From NCBI GenBank assembly GCA_021014325.1, contig CM037472.1:22801063-22865062 (forward strand): 64,000 nt of DNA, in the 5' to 3' direction. A program made the position numbers and the translations under genes. The DNA comes from Plazaster borealis (lineage: Eukaryota > Echinodermata > Asteroidea > Forcipulatida > Labidiasteridae). Shown here piece by piece: positions 36,901 to 50,200 of this stretch. Below the pieces are notes generated by a model that was not told the origin of the DNA, made no database searches, and was given only the letters and a program-made list of their open reading frames with translations. Position 1 is the stretch's first letter. The number at the start of each line of letters is the position of its first letter.

Positions 36901-39900
36901 ACTACCTGTTAATATATCAAAGTACTATCCACTCTTAGTATGGTCTATTAAAGGTGCACCCCACTAAATAGGGAGTAAACAGAGCGTCGGCCTCATGAAT
37001 ATTTTGTAGGCCCTCAAAATATTCTATATTAGACAGATTTGAGAGCCCAATAAAAGGGGTACAGTGTAAAGATTTTGCCCAATTGTGACCTGGGGGTTGT
37101 TGACTTTCAACTTGAGGTATTTTGGATGACATTTAGGCCCTAAAAAAATGGTTCTATTTGCCTAGAGGTTTAGAGATTTTTTTTTCAAGATTGATGCTCG
37201 GACAATTGGAAATTTACACAGAGGTTGGAGGGAGAATAACTTGACAGGCCTTTGAGACTGCCCATTGAGCAGAGAATAAAAGTTCAAGAGTCAATGGATA
37301 ATTTTCTCTTTACTGTAAAAAGCTTTGAAACTTCGAAGTAATTTTAAAAGTACTTATGAATATTTAGCATTTTGCACTGTATGCTATGGGAGTTTATTTA
37401 GTGGGGTTCACCCCTAATGCAAAGACTATAGACCAACCCAAGGGGGATGGTACCAGGTTTTCCAATCATTACTTGGGCACAAATACGCCCTGCGTTCATT
37501 TTTGTAAAGCACCACAGGCAACTTTGACCAATGATATTGACGCAACTATATAAGCCACAAGCTTGGCACAAAGTAACGCGTACGCGAACATAAAAAACGT
37601 CCCAGTAAAGCAGGGAACAAAACCCACTATTACAGGACAAATGAAATTGATCTCAAATGGATTGGTCCATAGACATTGATCATGAGGCGGCCATCTTGTC
37701 CATCTCCCTTTTCCAGCGAGGCTGGAAAAGATATAAAATATCCTGGCCCCTTTTTGTGGATGAACAATCAGCAATTATGATTGCTTTGTGCAGAAGACAG
37801 AGAACAATGACATGACGGAGATGGTGTCAGCAGGATAAAGTTGGTTTGAGTCCTACATAATGTTGTAAAACAGCCAAGACGCTATCCACCCACTTGTGAC
37901 TTGAACCCATACAAGTACGCTCACGTGTGTGCTTGCTTTAGACTCTACACTATTATACACTGCAAGCCTTCATTATGGAAAACTATATCGTGTGAGATGA
38001 CCATACTATGTGTGGATGGATCCACGAGATGATTAAACAGTGCCAACAGCTAGCATTCTGCATCGATTGGATCAAGTAGCCAGAGGGATACGGGGGTCTT
38101 GGCTTTTTTGTCCCACCCTTGGATTGTTTCTCTCACCATGGGATACAGGTGCCCCCTGCGGGCCCGGTTGGTCCCTGGCGGGAGAAGCAAGATCGAGATG
38201 GAAGTGTTAAACACAGCCAGTGAGTGCCAAAGTGGTGGCGATATATTTTAACTTGCTCGGGGGCTATCATCGTCATCCAGTGACTGGGATTTTCAGTCAT
38301 CGATCCCGGGGTATGGTATCGTTTGGTAAACTCAGGTTGTGTGTGTCGAGTTATAACCATGTAGTTTGCCCAATGGCTGAGGGTTCATCATCATGTCATC
38401 TTCAGTTATCGATGGAGGTCCTGTATAACGAGTGCATTTGTCATCCGTGTTGTGATGTCAACTTAGTATTTGAACATATCATGAGCCCAACCAAAATTAG
38501 CATTATGCATCCATTTGTTATTTTTTCCAGATAAGAAATATACACAAAGAAGTGTGTTTATATATATATATACTTGCCTCTCACGAAGGTCTGGTCTAGA
38601 TCGAAAGCTAAGGCCATCTCCCCTACTAGTTTTATGTTTTTGTCCTCACTACTTTACTCTGATTGGTTCTTAGCCACCCCATTGTTAATTAATAACTTTG
38701 ATTGGCATAATTTTCCCACTTTTTTTTCTGGATGCCTTCCCATAATTCTTTGCTCCTCTTTTTTCTATAAATGGATATGTGTTTGTTTGTGCTTGTTTAT
38801 GCCTCTGACGAAGGTCCGGTGTGGATCGAAAAGCTTAGGCCATCTCCCCTACTAGTTTTTTATATGTGTAATATATATATTTAAATGTTTTTCCGCAAAA
38901 TTTGATTTCCATTTGAAATCCAAAATGATGATCTTTCATAAAAAGTAGGCCTATTATTCTAAAAAATAAAGTTTTTTGTTGGGAGGACTCTGTGGACTTG
39001 TCAACTTCAGATACAAAAAGTGAAAAAAATCCGCTCCATGGTCAACTGATTAAAATTGATCAATTTTATGATTGATTATTAGCTATCTATCTCTGACTTT
39101 AATGTGTATTGTCCCAATTCAACTGATGTTGGTTGCGCCATTTTTGAAGTCAATGTCCCCCGTGCGTTTGATACAATGTTGAGTGAATTTTAGGCAATGT
39201 GGCGTTTACACGCTTACCCGTTGACTCCCAAAGTGGTGAGCATCGCACAGTCACGGCGTGTGACGTGGATGCGAGGGGTTAAATATCGGAACATTTCAGA
39301 AGAACGCACCCTTGTTGTCATCACAAAAATCACTGCAGTTGAAAAAAGGTCTTCGCTCATTTCTTGACCCCTTCCCTCTGATGCTACAACAAACTCAAGA
39401 TTGGCAGATGCAGTTATTGAGCAAAAGCTTTGTGGCAGGTGTTGCTGTCGTGCTTTCTTTAGTTGTGTTTTTAAGTGACAGGGGAAACATTTTTATTCTT
39501 GGGAAGCAACATTTGTATAATTAAACAGGTACTTTAGCAAAAAAAAAATTAAGGGAATGCCATTTAACTTTGTTTATAATGTTTTTGTTTATTATTTAAT
39601 GGTCATTTTGATAATTTGACAGGTCTCAATTTTTCGTAATTATCAATAAAAAAATTAGGCGCCAACCTTAAGGTTTTGAAAAACTAGCTACTCTTCTCCC
39701 GTTGACGGCATGCCTCAAAATTAAAATACTTTGAAGTCATTTGTGGGAGGTTGCTTTGTTATACCTTCATGCAGCAACAAAGCGACTATACAAAACGGAG
39801 CTCCCACAAATCGTCAGCAATTTCACGAAGGGCCAAAAACCTTAAAAATCGATAAAAAACTAATTTTGATTTTTTGGGTGGATTTGACTAAGGTGATTGG

Positions 39901-42900
39901 GATCTAACTATTTACGAAGTTAAAGGTCTCAAAATTGTCTTGTTTCTTAATTACGCTAAGTTGATAAATGACAAAAACCTCAAGAACCTGGAATTTTGTT
40001 TTCACGAAGAGCCAAAAACCTTTTTGTAAATTTTTTGTATGCCTTACCACGTTGATTGTACAGATGGCACAGTGCCAATCATGAGCGCCGGCTTTTTGCG
40101 TTTTCACGAAGCGCCAAAAACTTAAAAGGACAAAAATAAGCACCACCTGATATTGTGTTTTCACGAAGTGCATAAAAGTGTATTGCTCTACCGCGTGGAA
40201 TTATCCCTTGGCACGATGCCAAAATTGGGTGCTCCGGCTTTGCGTTTCACGAACAGCCAAAAGTTTATACACGACGCTGCATGCAGACCATGTTTTGTAA
40301 CGTTTTCACGAAGAGAACATTTTGTTAATTAAATAATTACTCAGTAATTAAACACGTTAGGGACAAAATTGAAACAGATTTGTATGATTTAGGATCTCTT
40401 CTTCCCTGACATGTAACAAATTCCAAGATTAAATTTCGAATAGTCTACCAACTAGGAGTTTCAAAATTAGCTAAACTTAAAACGCGGTTTTCTCGAAACA
40501 GACATATTTGGCCGCAGGGGACTTTTTGGCCCTTCGTGAAATTGCTGACGAAATGAGTGATAACATAACAGGGCTTTTCACGAATCCTTCTGAAAAGCCT
40601 GAAAAGCATGGAGAAGGGTGTTCAAAATATTGTTATTCTTACAATTAAAATATGTTTAATCCCATGTGAACTCGATTTTCTTATTGATTGAAAACATCTG
40701 AAAAGAATTTCAACAAAGATCATCTGCTGATGTTTCGTTCAAGCTGGTCTTTAAAGACTGGACTCTTAAAAACTTTTGCTGGCTTTATGGAAAAATATAA
40801 AAATGAAGACTGACCTGGGCCCAATTTTATAGAGCTGCTTAAGCAGAAAATATTGCTCAACAATTGTCTGCTAAGCACATATGAGCAGAATACCAGTCAC
40901 AAATTGTACATGTGACATGGTACTTTGGCTGGTAACCTTATTCTGGTAAGCATAATTTTGTTGTGCTAAGCTACTTTTTGTGCTAAGCAGCTCTATGAAG
41001 TTGGGCCCCGTATGAGATGATTTCATCTGACAAATCAACTTTACAGGGATGAGAAATTTTAGACTTTTATCTGAACTCAGACTTTGTTGTATCTGTCTTG
41101 AGACAAAAAGTGGCTGTTGATTTCTACATTGAAAGGAATCCTGCTTTACTGTTCCCAGAAGCTCCTTGACATCTATAACTCCAGGGGTTACCAAAAGGTC
41201 GAAATGCAATTATTTCAACATACATCCTAAAATTTAGATCCTAGTTTCAGAGCATTTTTGTCAGCAATGACCCTCACCCCCTGACTTAAGTTGTTTGAAA
41301 CATATAATTTCATTTCATTTATTCTGGTTGTGAAGCCAAGGACCCTTAGAAAAGCAAACTTAATCACTGTACTAGCCAAGAACCCAATGGAGAGAAGAAC
41401 AAGGAAGGAAGTTTCAGTGTTGGATGTCGGGGGTAAACCCCAGATAATTATTCCAGGGAAAACCCACGCAGTCAGGTAGGGACTGAAAACCCAATCCACA
41501 TAGTGCCCCCGGTGTGATTCGAACCGGGGCTCTAGAGGTGGAAGGCGAGGAAAGATACCACCATGCCAACCCGACCCCCATTATAGATTTGATTTTTGAA
41601 AAAATATTGGTAGAATAACAAGCAATGTTAAGATCTTTTAAAATGGCTGCCATTGCATGTTATTCTACCTATTTTTGTTTATTTCAAAATTCAGATCTGT
41701 GATGGCGTTTTAGCCAAATATCTTACTTATGATACACGACTTTGTGTCAAATTCCATAATTGTATCATCAAAGGCACAATCCCATTAACTGACGTACTAA
41801 CTTTAACATTAACTTTGTCCGGTCCGGAATTATCCTGCCAAAGTGTCTGTCCCACTCGTTAATTTACACTTGGCACAATTTTGTCAAATCATGAGTGGTT
41901 TTTTGTGTGTTATGGCAGTCTTAAAATAGACAGAGATTTCTCAACGCCATGGTGTCTGGTAAAAATATCTTAATGATAAAAAAATCTCCGAAAAGCTCTT
42001 TGTAAAGCATAGAAATAATCAGTTTTATCCTATTTTCTTGATGACAACATCAACAAGTATATGTGGCTTCCGTCAATAGAGAGTTTAGTACTTTGCATTG
42101 CGAGCAGACGGTGCGAGCATGCTCACGGAGCGTTTCAATTTCACAGCGATTGCAATGTACCTGTACACTACCATGCAGGTCCCAGGGGTTCGTTTACTCG
42201 TCATTAATTTCATTTCAACATTATGCAGACCTGGTACTGACGAGTGGAGTCTAGTCATTGATAACCACATACACAACTATACGTTGGTGATGATTCACAC
42301 TGCGGTTGTGGTTGACTGTTTAATGACAATGTAATAAGATGGGTTCTTGTGGTGTTACCAGTCTGGTCTGGTGGTGTGAGACAAAGGCCCCTGCACAGTG
42401 TACATAAAGAATTAATCAGGATACATTACAATGTCTGGGTTATTCATGGTAAGCCAATACGCAGAATGTTTGGTGATACATGTTTCAGAAGGCCCGAGGG
42501 TATTGTGCATTTTTTTTGGTTTATGAACGGTAAATTAATAGTGCTAATTTAATTACCACTCACAGGAAATGTGAGAAAATTTGCTCAAAAATTACTCCAA
42601 AATGTAAACGTTAAGATTCTGCAATCATTGAAAAGATGGATACAAGTTGCAAACTTTGTTTTATGAAAGGCTAATCGGGATTCTCCGATCTGGTAGAAAC
42701 TGAAAGTGGGTAATGGGTAGAAATTTGTATTCTGGTGTTTAGGACCTCCCATAAAAGTAATGTATTTGTTATGATTGATGTTCTCTTCAAAATACCTTTT
42801 TAATTTTGAATGGAGAGTATTTCCAGTAGATGTATTCTTGGGATGATTATATCATATGTAAATATTTGTACCATGGAGGTGGAAATACAAGGAAACACAT

Positions 42901-43335
42901 CGAGAGACCCGCAGCATGTTAAGCTCATTTGCATTTGGGGGAATGCTTTACAAATCCAATTGAACCATCAGCTGATCACTGCTGATATAAGGACATTTAT
43001 GCGCAGAGCCTAATGCCGCAAGATGGCTTTCCACACTGAAACCATTCATTTGTTAATTTATTTATCAGTTTTTTGATTGATTGATTTATTTATATTGAAT
43101 TTATTTGTTTCTTTATTTATTTATCTGTTTATTTTATTTTTATTTTTTTCTTTAGTGGAGTTATATTACTCCTTTTATTTCACACTCCAATCAATAAATC
43201 AATACTGACAATCAACAAGGAAACAATATATTTTTTTGTTTAATGATTTATATATTTATTTAGTTATTCATATTTTTCTCTCTCTTTGCCTTACTGTCTG
43301 GCTTAAAATGATTTATTGTTCATTTATTTATCTAT

Positions 43336-43370
<35 letters not shown>

Positions 43371-44193
43371 TCTAGATATTTATTTAATTATTTATCTGTT
43401 TATTTTTTCCAAATGTTAATTTCGTTGTTTTAGTCAAATTTGTATATATATTTTCTTAATGTTTTATTGATTTATCAATTTAGGCCTATGTATTTTACTT
43501 ACGTTCCAATTTTCAAGTTAGGATAAGCAGACTTTCGAGTCACGTGTTTGAGTACACTCTTGTTAATCCTGGCCAACTTGTTGTGGGCCAACTTCTTTAT
43601 TTTTTCTTTATTTTTCTTCATTTTTTTCAAACAGACTATTTGTATACTGTATGTTTGTTTGTTGAGAAATAGCCATTAAATAATATTCATAAATACCTCA
43701 GACAATTTCGCTATTCCTATTGGTGGAGAGCACGTCACGTGGGGGTGTTTAAACGGATGATAATGCACGGCCAAGAGTGTTTATAACCGGCTGGGCTTCG
43801 CGTATTGGACGCCCAAGCTCCGCCAATTTACTTACGCGGAACGCAACATATAGTTCCCGCGCGTAGCCTAATCTTTTTGTACACGCGCGTACACGCAACC
43901 CAACGCGCACAAAACAGAATTTTACAAACGTTTTTTGAAAATGTACAAACTTCGATGTCAGAGATTGTCTTTTTACCACCGATTTTCCTTATTCTTTCAC
44001 TTTTTAACAAAAAGGCATTTATGAATGGGAATAAATGAGTAGTGACTCGTTCTTAAACGGCCGTTTAAAACCTTGCAGGGTCGTGGCCGTGCGATAAAGG
44101 CCCGAGCCGAAGGCGAGGGCCTTTATCGCACGGCCACGACCCTGCCGGTTTTAAACGGCCGTTTGAAGAACTCGTCGCCACTCTTTTATTCCC

Positions 44194-44225
<32 letters not shown>

Positions 44226-47200
44226 TACCTGGGGCCAGTTTCTTGGCACCTCACCGTCTGCGCTTACGCCCTGCCATGGCCCATTGGAGTCATGTGCCTC
44301 ACAGGGCGCGGTATGCGTAGAATTCTTTGATAAGCAGCACCATATAATTAGGCCCAGAGTGAAAGGTTCTGCTAAACTTGCATGAATCCCAGGTGAATCC
44401 AATGAAATTATGTGTGATTTTTTCTGACATTTCCTGTGTATGAACAGCAAGTCAATAATGAAGAAGTGTGGACCACCAGGGACCAAAACAATTATATGTA
44501 TTAAAACTAATTATTTATAGCTGAAGTTTTCCAACATTTTTGATATTCAAAGTCATTGTCTCTGCACAGGTGCAAGCAATTCCACAGACCATTACAGCTT
44601 CATATCTGGGTTTTGCAAGTTACATAACTCCTCCCTTCTGACAATTGTTGTATTTTTAATTTGCCAGTTACATAACGACAATGGCGTGGGACTTTAAACC
44701 TTTAATCAGCCTCTTGTTGGGTCTCCTCCTCTTTCTGCCTCCATGTTTGTACCAAACTTACAGTTTTTTTGTTTGCTTATTTGAAGTTTTTGGAAACAGC
44801 ATGTAGGCTTGTACTACCAGTATGATATGATAAGGTTGACCCTTCCTGTACTGAGAGACTGTAATAAAAGCTGTAGTGGATCATGGAGGTAGAATTAGTG
44901 GATCAACTTATCAGTCATCCTTCAGTCTGGACTCTGTACTCAAAATGGCTGCCAACCATTTCGGCCGCAGCAATCACTTGCCTAATATGATCCATCATAC
45001 ATTATTAAGACTCCATACTATGCATTAATGTGCAAATATAATTTGGCAGAATAAAAGCTTACTATTATGTGATTTTTTTTAAAGTACCCTCTTAGCTTAT
45101 GAGCCTTACAGCAGTACAGCATCAATAGAGAATGCTCAGAATCAACCAGCTTCAAATAGTATGCATACTGTATATCATAAACAAAACACTTATGTGAAGA
45201 CTGTTAGAAATCAGTCAATAAAGGTTTCTTCGTTACACTCAGCCTTGATTTTTTCCCTCCTGACCTTTTCCATCCCGCTACGAAGAGCTCCGCTACCAAG
45301 TCTCCCTATTGCAAATCATGCTATACGAGCCGTGAGTGTAAACTCGGTTGGATCCAGTACATAGGCAGGGGGAGATAGACAAAAAAGATATCTTTTTATC
45401 ATCATGCATCACAAGTCTAAAGTCGTATCAACTCTTTTGCCTGAGAGAGCTGTAGAGAGATAGATTGAAACATGAGACTGTGGATTGCGCCAGAGAAGCC
45501 CCCGCCCCCCCCAAACCAATGACCTCCAAATATCACCAGGAGGCAGCAGTTATTGCAGTTATTGCATCATCGCAACAAGTTAGCTATAGGATCGGATTCG
45601 CCAATCCGCTGTAAAGAACTCGGGGTGGACAGCAGAAAGCAGAGAGATTATTAGTTGTTCCAGTCGGAGGTTCCATTGTCGCTCATGCTCAATGAATGTT
45701 TTGACTTCTATTTTTGGAACTGTAATGAGATAAGAACCTTCTTAAATGAACAGATTGCAGGCACCGTATCTCATCTCCATTGACCCCAAATGACAGAATA
45801 AAATAGACCCTTTTTTTTCCAATCTACGAAAAGCTAGTACGTAGCTTGATCAGTAAATACGTTTGAGAGTCAAACTGACGTGGGTGCAGTTATCTAATAT
45901 AGTCCAACATTCATCCCAGCCACTCAGTTCAGAATATATTGTATAGCAAATTAATCACCTTCGTATATCAATGTTCAGAACAAAATTACAGTAAATATGC
46001 AGGCTGAGTGCATTTAATATTATTAATAGTGTGCACATCATTTTTTATTTTGTGTGTACCCAGCCTTAAAAAGCCTTAAAATAAAGGGAAATAAAGCTAA
46101 GCATGATACTGTATGATTTCATCTTCCAAGGGCAATGGTTACCACGCTCAGAACCCTTGCCCTCCTCCTGTTGCCCCCCCCTGTTGCCCTCCCCCTGTTG
46201 CCCTCCCTGTTGCCCTTCCTGTTGCCCTCCCCCCTGAGATAAAAAAAATGCATAAATGAATGGTTCGATACATTGAATACCCCCCCAACCCCACACCCAA
46301 TAATGTCTTGCCACCGCTCCCCCCCCCCAAAAAAAAAAGGAAAAAGAAGAGAATGTCTGGTTACGCCACCATCCAATGGTTCGATGATTTTTATTCTTGA
46401 TCTTCTATTTTGGCAAATCCTATTGATACCACTTAAATACCTTGTTTTGCGTTGCATCTGAATGAAATTTGGCTTTGCTTCTTGTTCACGAACGTAAGAA
46501 AAGCAGGTCATCATTAACATGCAGGTCAGCAGTGGAAACACTGGTTGTGAGAGATGATAGCAGCGAGAATTAATTGCCCCAGATTGCAAGAGACAATTTT
46601 CCCGTTGAAAATTAATGTATGGACATCCATTATGCCTTCAGTCGGAAATGCCTTGCAGAAGTTTGGAAGCATCTGATGCTGATTAACATCTTCTGTAAAT
46701 ATTGCTCTTAACATGACATGGCATGTATAAATTTCTTATAAACAACAACGTTTAATTGATTTTCCCTTGATACTCAAACTTGATTTTACGCATCAATTTC
46801 AGTAGCCTTATCCTAGTCACTTTTTGTATGTCAAACTTTCACATAAGGTTTTTTTTCTGTTGGTATTAGACATCGGCCCTTTTTTGGAATGGGTTAATCA
46901 ATCACAGCATTGCCTCTTTTGAATATTTTTGTTACTGTAATTTCTTTAGGAAATCTTTCTTTTTAACTAGTGTATCTCTTTTCAGCTGTTATTTTTACAA
47001 ATCATTTCATTGTCTATTTCAATTGTTCTCCCTGTGTTATATGATTGTAGGTACTGGATTGTAAACTGTCCTGTGCACTTTGACCTAGACCAGGGTCTCT
47101 CGGAGGTCATGGGTCAACTGCAAAGCATCATGCATGCAGAAGGCAACAGCCAACTCAAACATGTGATAGACATCTCTAATGTGTGAGTATACTCATCAGT

Positions 47201-50200
47201 ATTTGTCTAGTCATCCCCGTCTCTACATACCGGTCTCATTATTGCCAGGTTTTTTTGTTGTCTTGGGATAGAAGTCTCAGGATTCCATTGTGAGAAGCCA
47301 AGCGCCCGAGTGTTTACTCAACGAGCCCTGAGTGACCCTTTTTCACTGTTATGAGTGATACTAAACTGTCTCACTGAGGCCAAGCCCTCGTTTGGTTTGT
47401 TTCTGCAAATGTTTGCTCGCACACGACTGAAAAGTGCAAAACATTTAAGCGAGGGAGGTTGGTGGCGGGGGGGGGGGGGGGGTTGACAAAATGACTGGTC
47501 ACTGGACGGCAGATGAATATCTTTTACCCTGGAATCTGAACCGGCTATCTGAGCAGGGGACCCTGAACTGAAGCCAATGCAAATATCATTCAGTGTTTAG
47601 AAAGGGGGTTATGTCACCAGCCAAGCCTAGGGGTCTGAAGACTATCTCTCCATCAAGAGACTCACCATCTTAAGGAGAGACAAGGGTAGAGGGGGAGCTT
47701 GTATTACTGTATTCATAACCTCTCGTACAAATGATGACATCTTTGATCTATGGTCTGACAGAGTGAACACTCAACAACTTATTTAAATTGTATACCCTTA
47801 TTTTCACGGACAAACATTTGTGCACCGCAAATGTGGGATTTCAGTGTGAAGCCTCTTTGCTACTAAATTCATAAACATATCAATCTGAATTGCAAATTAA
47901 GTACAAACTTTCAGTCTCATTTTTGGGGGAAGCATTTCAGAAATCTGCCACAGGAGAATAGATGATCAAATGAATATCTCAAGGGTTTTATAATTCAACG
48001 GATTAGACGAATCTGCCTCCCCTCTTCTCAGTTTCAACCTCCCTACCCCTTTATATCTCAGTCCCTGTTTGCCAAACGACGGTACTCCACTCCCATGGTG
48101 CCTACTGTCTGTCCGTCCAGGGTGGCTGATTGCATGCCGTCGTTCCCCAGCCTCGTATTGCACACGGGTAAATGTTTCATTCGAGTGGCTCAAACCGCAA
48201 ACCTAGATATGAAATCGAGCGGGAAAAATAACTGCAAGATATTGTTGCGGGTTTGTTTGGGGAGCCATGATTGGAATCCGTCTAGTCAGTGTCTGCTGCA
48301 GACTGCTCAGTAATAACAAAAACCTACGCCTGTCAAGTATTCATTTTAAGATGGTGCAGCATTACATATGTACTCAACGAAAATATGTCGTCTTCAAATT
48401 AAATATCCAACTCTTTAAAAAAAAAATTCTTTCAACACCCTTATTATAGTTAGTTTTACTATATTTATCTCCCAGCTCTTATCTGTATGGCAACTATTTG
48501 AGAGAAATGTGGATAACATTGGTTCACTTCGAGCTAAAGAAAACAAACCCTGGGTTTTAAGGGGACCATTTTTAAAATTTCCCTCGTTGTTTAGAAAGCA
48601 AGACAAAGACACGTCTCCCCATTTTCCATTATGAACAAAATGGAAAACGTTAAAGTATTATACAGGATTGGTAAGGATTAAAATCATCTCGGTTTAATTT
48701 TAGTCTGAAAGCTTACTGATTATGAAGTTCACACTTGAACCAATTTTGTTTTCCTGTGAAATATTTCTCTCTGAAATTAAGTCATATTCAAGAAAACTGT
48801 AATCTGAAAACCTAAAAAAAAAACCCAAAAAATGGATGATTTTGGTTGTTACAACCAAAATTAAGGACAATGTGTTTACATGCTGTACATTGTGCTTGTT
48901 TTTTTTCTTTTTTCTCAGAATAAGCCCAAATTTTCACAGGTTTGTTATTTCATGTGTATGGTTGATCACACAAAACATGAACACTGTCCGGGACTATTTT
49001 GTCATCTCTACCAATCCTGTATAATACCTTTTAAGTTCAAACCTTTTCAGGACAAGACTGGTGGGGAATTCTGTGCTTATGACCCATAGAATTGTACATG
49101 CTTACAAATCACCATAAGCACAGAATTATGTTGTAAGCAGTGGCACAAAATTGGCCCCTGGTTTTACAATATTCATGACTAGTTCCAGTTATCCAGTGCA
49201 GTACCTTTTATTAAAACATTGCTCAGAAAAATTTGATGATTTTTTTGAAATAATGTGCAATTCCTAGAATAAAAACAAACATGTATATTTATGTGTTCTG
49301 AAATTCAGTTGTTTTTTTTTGTCTTAGCAGAAGTGTTCTGCCTGCCTGCTTTTTAAACATGTCTGAAAAATTACAAATTATAATGGGTTTTAATTTTTAA
49401 AAAATGTCAAATCTAGTGTTTTGTTTGAGAACACTTGGTCCTGGAGCTTCGTCAGATCCTTTTCTCCTGCCATATTCCATGGAGATATAGTCTCTCTTTT
49501 TATTTCAAAACAAAAACCAGTACAAAATCTAATAGGCCAATTGTATAAAACAAGCTAAGAAACTATTACCATATGGTTCTTTTACAAGATAATATTAATA
49601 GATTTTTATTACTATATTTTTTCCCACAAGAAGGAAATAAATAAATATCAAACCTGTATAAATTATAATGGACATTCATTACTCTTTCATGTGAAACTAT
49701 ACGAAACTGAAACAGATTTTTAATGCAACTTAAACCAAGGAGCTTTTTTAACCTTTAGGAACAGATTCTTTTGTCCGTTATTACACTGAGGGATGTATAT
49801 TTAAATGAAGGACCTTTTTCATTAGGAACAGATTCTTTTGTTCGTTATTACATACTGATGGATTTGTGCAAATGGTTTTAATCTTGCGTGTCAATGGCTA
49901 GGCTTTTAAAAGACACAGTGCTGTATAAACTGATCAACAAAACCGTCATTTGAGTTATTTACTTCAACAAGAACATTGAGTAAATTATGTTTTTGTATGT
50001 ATTAGTGGGGCTTGAACAAATAATTTTGTCACACACAAAAACTACATCATGCAGGTAATTTTAGTTTTGTCCAACACCCAGATAGAGGCAATGTGTATAT
50101 GTACACTGTGCTTTCTGGGTGCATTGGAAAGACGCTGTGATTTTGCAGAGTACTATCATTGAGTTCATCTGGCTCACCTGAGTTTATGTATCCTGTTTGT

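Larger units (their letters stand above)
30817..47050 (+). other. RasGRP intron 3 (16 kb)
   Basis: GT-AG intron (GTATGT ... TTGTAG). Contents listed separately: foldbacks, TTAA MITEs at 36162-36650 and 36952-37413, the 39811-40551 element with subterminal repeats, a GCTAAGCAG-family MITE (40818-41008), two copies of a 250-bp repeat, a minus-strand SINE, ATTT and TAA microsatellites, a GC-rich hairpin element (43685-44195) and a C-rich minisatellite. Stretches at 34100-35650, 35840-36060, 42050-43020 and 45550-45780 look non-repetitive and could hold enhancers; no coding exon recognised. Confidence 0.85.

Noticed and set aside
38340..38530. Coding exon from the ORF at 38220-38534
   Set aside because: No domain resemblance and no matching splice sites in RasGRP phase.
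43800..43980. Shared small ORFs in the two family C copies (about 43750-43980 and 50609-50791)
   Set aside because: The shared peptide reflects repeat identity at DNA level; frames are broken differently in each copy.
46119..46589. 156-codon minus-strand ORF
   Set aside because: It reads through a C-rich minisatellite (Gly-Asn-Arg/Gln repeats) and has no family features; it lies inside RasGRP intron 3.
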